From Plumapathes pennacea (Eukaryota; Cnidaria; Anthozoa; Antipatharia; Myriopathidae), in the NCBI GenBank assembly GCA_964036295.1, contig OZ038473.1:2945501-3009500 (forward strand): DNA of 64,000 nt, read 5' to 3'. The notes beneath the pieces are model-generated. The model ran no database searches. It was not told the origin of the DNA and saw nothing but the letters and a program-made list of their open reading frames with translations. The translations under genes were made by a program, and so were the position numbers. Of this stretch, positions 59,501-64,000 are shown in pieces (the stretch's first letter is position 1; every line of letters starts with the position of its first letter).

Positions 59501-62500
59501 TCGGGTTCAAGGTAAAGTATTACGGGCAACATTTTCTCGCAACGTTGCACCGTAACATTGCGCGTATTACTACCACGGGCAACATATTCTTGCAACTTTA
59601 TTGTCGTGTAACAAAGTTGCGTAGCAAGTTGTGGCCTGTTGTTTCTCGTATTACTACCTACGCAGCCACGCAACTTGTTCTGCAACAAAATTTTGCGTTG
59701 CGAGTTGCGGCAACATGTTGCAAAAAGTAGAAGCCGAGTCTACTTTTTGCAACATGTTGTCGCAACTCGCAACACGAAATTTTGTTGCGTGCGTAGATAG
59801 TAATACGTGCAACGCAGGCCGTAACTTGCTACGCAACTTTGTTGCACGACAAGTTGCAAGAATATGTTGCCCGTATTACTTCGCCTTAACAATTAACTTT
59901 GTTTATTAATTATTTGTCTGGCCTTATTTTGTAATGTGTATCTTTTTCTCTCTACACACCCTTTGTATTTTGCAAAACAAAGAATCCGTGAACTTATTAA
60001 AAGAGTAGAGACATAAATAACTTTTACTGATGCTGGTTTTCTAATGTATTCTTTTCCACAGTGCGACATTGGGACAGTATACGACATGCAAGGTTCGTGT
60101 TGGATCTTGATGATAAATGAACTGAAAGTCGATGTGGGAAAACTAAACTAAACACCGTTAACGAAGTTTCTAAAGCTAGCTTTTTGGGTGTTAGTTCTTC
60201 GTCGGAACAAGAAGGGCTCACGTTCGAAACGTCAAGTTAAACTTTAGTTTTCTCACATCCTGACTTTTAGTTGATTTGTCATAAGTTTTATAACTAGTTC
60301 TCGCAAGTACTAGAGAACTGGAGCATTTGCTAAAAGGACAAATATGTTTTCTCGAAGCAAATGTAACCCTTTCACTCCCGAGAGTGATCATCTTCTATTT
60401 TCTCCTTCAGTTTCTCGCTAGAGATATATCATACAGTAAGGAGAACTTGGCTTTTGATACCTTGTTCAGATGACAACTGATTAAACTATCGATTATCTTC
60501 ACATCACCCATACATTTTCTTCTTAAAAAGTTGAAAAAATCCTTCGAGCTTGAGAGTGGAAGGATTAAGTATTTCTTATGTTAATAAAGTTGTGTAGTAT
60601 ATATTAAGATTATCTACACTTTATGTGAGAAGTAGACAAACATGTAATTAGTCGCAGCCGTTAACGTTTCTTTGTACTGCTACAGGTCACGCTTTCATAC
60701 GTAAGTGGCTCCTACTGACCAACCCGGAGGACAAAGGAGCAGATGAGGAGGTAACAAATAGATCTGTTTACGAACTACTGAATGAATGAACGCCGGGAGC
60801 CCATTCTTGTAAGCGACCAGCTCTAGTTACAACAACTTTTTCGAATTCCCAATGTGGTTGCCGGTAATTGTGAACAAGTTGAACTGGTCGGTAACGTGGT
60901 CGATAACGTGGTCGGTATGTGGTCGGTAAGTGGTCGGTATGTGGTCGGTATGTGGTCGGTATGTGGTTGGTATGTGGTCGGTATGTGGTCGGTAGCCTGC
61001 GAGAGCTTCGACTGTATTGCAGTATGGTGTATTTATATTTTTTGTCATTTTTTCGTTATCAGGAAGCTGACACTAAAAAGAAATCAAAAGGTGCTCGTGG
61101 AGGGGCAATCGTTGGGTCTCCGGCGGTAAGACAATCTTCTTTAGAGCGGTTTTGGGGTGACTTTTATAAAACCAAAACCAAATAAAGTAATAGAGCCGTT
61201 TTCAGATGACAGTGTCAAAAACCAAAACCAAAGCAAGTACAGAGGCTGTAAGAAACACTTTCAACCAATCAGAAGTCAAAGTAATTCGCTTTTGGTTTTA
61301 CAAATTTTATAGAAGTGTCAAGGAAATAGATTTTGGACAAGTAAGATTTTCTTAATTTTGAGATATTTCCATGATATAGAAAAAAAAATCCAATTTCTAC
61401 ACTTGTCATGTTGAAGGTAGCACTTACCAATTTGCTACAATTTGCTACAATTTGTTTTTTTGTGTTTTAACCTTTTATTTTTCACAGGGATATCTAAAGG
61501 CTACCGTTTACATTCTGGGTCCTGGTGACAAGCCACCGGTAAGTTTGAGCCTGTAGTGTTATTCCCCAGCACTACCTAACAGAGTATGCATGCGCAGCCT
61601 GACCGCCATCTATCTAGCAACTGAATCACGTGCTTGATTACGTCATGTTCTCTACAGAGCCTCTCAAAACTGGCGGGCAGCGATGATTCAGATGACATTG
61701 AGTCGTAAGTATAGATATATTAATTTTTAAACTGTTAACAGGGCCCGGTTTTTCGAAAGTCGATTAAGCTAATCCAGGATTAACGAAATTCTTTCTCTCG
61801 ACCCCTCTGCCAATAAACTGCAGGGTTTTGTTCGAAGATGGATTAAATAGCTTGTTCCAGCTTAAAAACGCATAAAGGAAGTTGTTGTGGACGAAACCTT
61901 CACATTTGCAGGCATATAAATGACATGGAAGTTTAGACCTAATCCAGGATTAGCCTAAGCGTGCTTTGAAAAACCGGGCTCAGGTCTTTCTATTTTTGTC
62001 AAATTTTTGGGTTGCTCAAAGTACCGTTTACTGTTTTTCAGAAATCTCCTTCGTCCATCCGGGGTCACACTGCAACCAGCCGTGTTCTCTTTAAAAGTCT
62101 TCATGGCCGAGGATTTACCACAGAGTATGGAAATCTCAAAACTAATAAATAGAAAGCCACTCACATTAGGACGAGCTGGAAACCCGTGTTATTACACTGC
62201 CAATCACAGAGGCTGTAAGAAACACGCTCAAACAATCAGAATCCAAAGAAATTTGCTATTGGTTTTACTTTGAAGAAACCAATCAGCAAGGAAACGTTAT
62301 CGCCACTTTCGTGCTTGCGTTAGAAAGTCGTAGGTTTTTTTTTGTGTTCCTTATGTGAAATTATTATAAACATTTTTCGTCCTCATTACAGTGGATTCTG
62401 GTCTTATGCAGGGTGTCAAGAAGTTTTTTAATATGGCGAAGGTGAGTATGGTCCCTTGGTTCTGTTTCAAATAAAAAACATACGCTAGTCTTTGAGTGCC

Positions 62501-64000
62501 AAAAATGAAAAGGGGACACAAATACTATGTAGAAGTGCAAAATATTCTAGTCCATTGGTGGCATTTTAAAGTTCAGAACTAAATACTGAGAATGTTTGTA
62601 TGGGAAAATTTGTTGAAAGATCGTCTGAATTCTTGACCTTTGATCCAAAGAAAAACTGTTACCAGAGGTTCGTTCCGATTCCAGGTTTTCTCACAATGCT
62701 TTCTATGTGGAGGGGTGGGGATGGAGCGGGGCTCGTTTGAAAATGAAAACTGTCAATCAATACATTGCCCCGGCAGAGATAGTTAATTTGTGAGAAATTT
62801 TCAAACTTTCAATACGCATAAAAAATACTAAATTAATATTATTACTCAAGATAGACGTAATCGAGAAAAACCTTGCTAATCAATATGTGTTATCTTTTTC
62901 TCTACAGGAAGGTGAAAAGTTGGTCGATCCGTACGTGGTCACGAGTTTTTCTGGAAAGACTGTAAGAGTCGTCATTGATATCTTATTTTTATTCTTCTTC
63001 ATTGGTGAGACAGTATCGCATCCTTTCTATTTACTATGTGGTTCTTCGTAGCTAAGCAGTGCGTTTCAGTTCGCAAACCTTGATTGGTCTTATGTAATAC
63101 CAGCTCTTAAGAGAACTATAGGTTGACTGCGTCGGCGTGGCGGAAGACAAACTGGTGTATCAACTAAGTGTTGATGAGGGTAATGGAACGCCGTCAAAGA
63201 GACAATAGTTGACGTTTCGAGCGCTAGCCCTTCGTCTTGGTCTTAGTCACGCCGATTGACCTCTCATTTGGTCCATGCGTTAGCGTCCTTACGAAATGCG
63301 TGCCTGTAGCAGACAGTTAGACAAATTAAGAGATATGCTTTTGTAGTTGCTATCATTTAACACTTTTTCACATTTTTTTATTTCTTTACATCCTTACCCA
63401 GCTCCACTTTTGTCGCTTTCACCGGTCTGTACCGAGTGATGATTGTGTTTTACCGAAATCCCTTACTGTCTCTTTTTGACTACCTAAATATTTTGTTTTA
63501 TTTGGTTGCTTCCACCTTGCAGAGTCAAACGGTAACAAAGTACAAGACAGACAGCCCAGAGTACAACCAACTTCTAAGAGTTCCATTCAGAGTAAGCTGC
63601 AAGTTTATTGTTTTTATTTCTTCGTCTGGGCATTTGTATACATGGGAGTTTTACTGCATGTTTGTGTGAATGTGTTTTGCCTGCTAACTATAATCTACTA
63701 GGTGCGTCTTACTGTGTCTGTCTGTCTGTCCAGAATTTGTGTTTGTTTAAACTGTTAGTCAATTTGAACGATTGACTGGTTGGCTGGCATAATCGAGAAT
63801 CTTGTTGCTTTCATTTTACAGTTTCCTTCCATGTGTGAGCATCTGAAGATACAGATTTTTGACTGGTGAGCACTATAGGCCTTCGGTTGTCATTGCTTGT
63901 TTGCAACAGCTAAAGCTGGTGTTACACTGTTCGATTTGCAATGCCGATTTGCTCCAAATTCGCGCAACGGTGTTGCAAGTTTATGAATCGCTTTCAAAAA
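53563..64000 (+). CDS. Type-I ferlin (dysferlin/myoferlin-like), N-terminal part
   Basis: Nineteen exons join in phase: 53563-53656, 55785-55840, 56229-56320, 56629-56737, 57631-57758, 58063-58120, 58274-58405, 58839-58901, 59177-59227, 60062-60092, 60686-60750, 61063-61125, 61488-61538, 61658-61704, 62042-62124, 62392-62441, 62908-62961, 63523-63591 and 63822-63865; the gene continues past the window. About 446 residues are encoded. C2A (1-117) begins MLKVTIKGATNLPDVDRFSG. An acidic Glu-rich linker and a basic KRGKRKKRKK patch follow. C2B starts near 180 (IRVQVIEGRQLTGNN). The FerI region reads IRKWLLLTNPED and GYLKATVYILGPGD, and C2C follows DIESNLLRPSGVTL (VFMAEDLPQM, LVDPYV, FPSMCEHLKIQIFDW). 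These segments resemble dysferlin and myoferlin more than otoferlin. Ferlins are tail-anchored proteins acting in calcium-triggered membrane fusion and repair. The introns are packed with MITEs. Confidence 0.93.
56746..56955. mobile_element. MITE of the TAACCCTTTCACTC family, ferlin intron 4
   Basis: Inverted ends TAACCCGTTCACTCCCAAGA and the complement of TTGGGAGTGAAAGACTTAA, about 210 bp. Confidence 0.75.
57030..57057 (-). other. Short structured motif, hammerhead-like, copy b
   Basis: The minus strand reads CCGACGAA-GAGC-TAGC-GCTC-GAAACGTC, with a perfect GAGC/GCTC stem. Confidence 0.35.
57809..57860. mobile_element. Fragment of the TA-target MITE, ferlin intron 5
   Basis: It begins GAGCGGTTTTCGGATGAC after a TA and matches the left end of the 14331-14644 element; the other end is missing. 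Confidence 0.6.
59333..59380. repeat. Perfect 18-bp inverted repeat, ferlin intron 9
   Basis: GGACACAAAAAATGTTTC and its exact complement are separated by 12 bases. It sits in a larger region of gacacaa/aaacat reiterations (59275-59490), probably a MITE. Confidence 0.85.
59515..59888. mobile_element. Long fold-back element, ferlin intron 9
   Basis: About 375 bp of imperfect palindrome with arms of some 165-180 bp. It opens with gtattacgggcaacattttc, closes with the complement gaatatgttgcccgtattac, and has a perfect 15-bp centre (GTTGCAAAAAGTAGA / TCTACTTTTTGCAAC around AGCCGAG). No coding frame; it has the form of a MITE. Confidence 0.8.
60111..60285. mobile_element. Inverted-repeat element with a degenerate hammerhead-like motif, ferlin intron 10
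   Basis: The left end has atgaactgaaagtcgatgtg and the right end its near-complement, cacatcctgacttttagttg. Between them lie gttcttcgtcggaac and acgttcgaaacgtc (to about 60234), resembling the other copies of the motif. Confidence 0.5.
60364..60568. mobile_element. MITE of the TAACCCTTTCACTC family, ferlin intron 10
   Basis: Ends TAACCCTTTCACTCCCGAGA and the complement of TTGAGAGTGGAAGGATTAA, about 205 bp. Confidence 0.75.
60884..60994. repeat. 11-bp minisatellite in ferlin intron 11
   Basis: About ten units of GTGGTCGGTAT with small changes. Confidence 0.9.
61143..61320. mobile_element. Nested fragments of the TA-target MITE, ferlin intron 12
   Basis: TAGAGCGGTTTTGGGGTGAC begins at 61143. 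A second terminus, TAGAGCCGTTTTCAGATGAC, starts at 61191 and is followed by accaaaacc tracts. A further fragment with ggctgtaagaaacac and ccaatcag lies at about 62208-62290. Confidence 0.6.
61741..61981. mobile_element. MITE with GGGCCCGGTTTTTCGAAAG termini, ferlin intron 14
   Basis: A 241-bp element; left GGGCCCGGTTTTTCGAAAG, right complement CTTTGAAAAACCGGGCTC, and internal taatccaggatta repeats near both ends. Confidence 0.75.
63211..63238 (-). other. Short structured motif, hammerhead-like, copy e
   Basis: The minus strand reads AGACGAA-GGGC-TAGC-GCTC-GAAACGTC; the first box is diverged, while the stem and the GAAAC box are kept. Confidence 0.35.

Noticed and set aside
60827-61185. Frames of 73-91 codons with HTDHIPTTYRP or VVGMWS repeats
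   Set aside because: Products of the 11-bp minisatellite in an intron. Only the short part from 61063 to 61125 is a ferlin exon, and in a different context.

Overview
This window is animal nuclear DNA. Its genes are split by GT-AG introns, its intergenic and intronic DNA is full of short non-autonomous transposons, and its coding content (an Nkx6 homeobox gene, a type-I ferlin, an SLC46-type transporter, secreted collagen/EAR-repeat proteins) is metazoan. The mix, in particular secreted proteins joining a short collagen stretch to EAR repeats and the style of the MITEs, points to an anthozoan cnidarian, most likely a stony coral. That assignment is inference from general knowledge; no search was possible.

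Layout. (1) 1-1683: 5' part of an unrecognised Ser/Thr-rich protein gene on the minus strand; two exons could be joined in phase. (2) 2195-16364: an approximately 171-bp satellite array (about 70 monomers) carrying a telomere-like motif and a 16-bp dyad in most monomers. It changes orientation twice, contains three inserted transposons, and is flanked by two inverted copies of one pogo-like element. (3) 17243-18583: an MGMT-type DNA repair gene, head-to-head with a weak minus-strand ORF. (4) 19905-24437: a six-exon SLC46-type transporter. (5) 28465-29676: an intronless ABHD1/ABHD3-like alpha/beta hydrolase whose nucleophile serine reads as cysteine. (6) 32535-34459: a two-exon Nkx6 gene. (7) About 36580-50950: a direct tandem duplication carrying two complete eight-exon genes for secreted proteins with signal peptide, 13 Gly-X-Y triplets, a coiled coil and seven EAR repeats. 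(8) 51537-53325: a non-coding tandem duplication of about 0.9 kb. (9) 53563 to the end: the first 19 exons of a dysferlin/myoferlin-like ferlin, running off the window.

The genes do not form a pathway; this is ordinary animal gene order. The points most worth following are the Ser-to-Cys change in the hydrolase, the paired collagen-EAR genes (a coding 18-bp repeat that carries in-frame splice donors, a 19-nt microexon, a MITE end next to a splice acceptor), the organisation of the satellite block, and a dispersed short motif resembling a hammerhead ribozyme core.

All exon joins were derived by eye from splice dinucleotides, reading phase and family resemblance; none has transcript support here.
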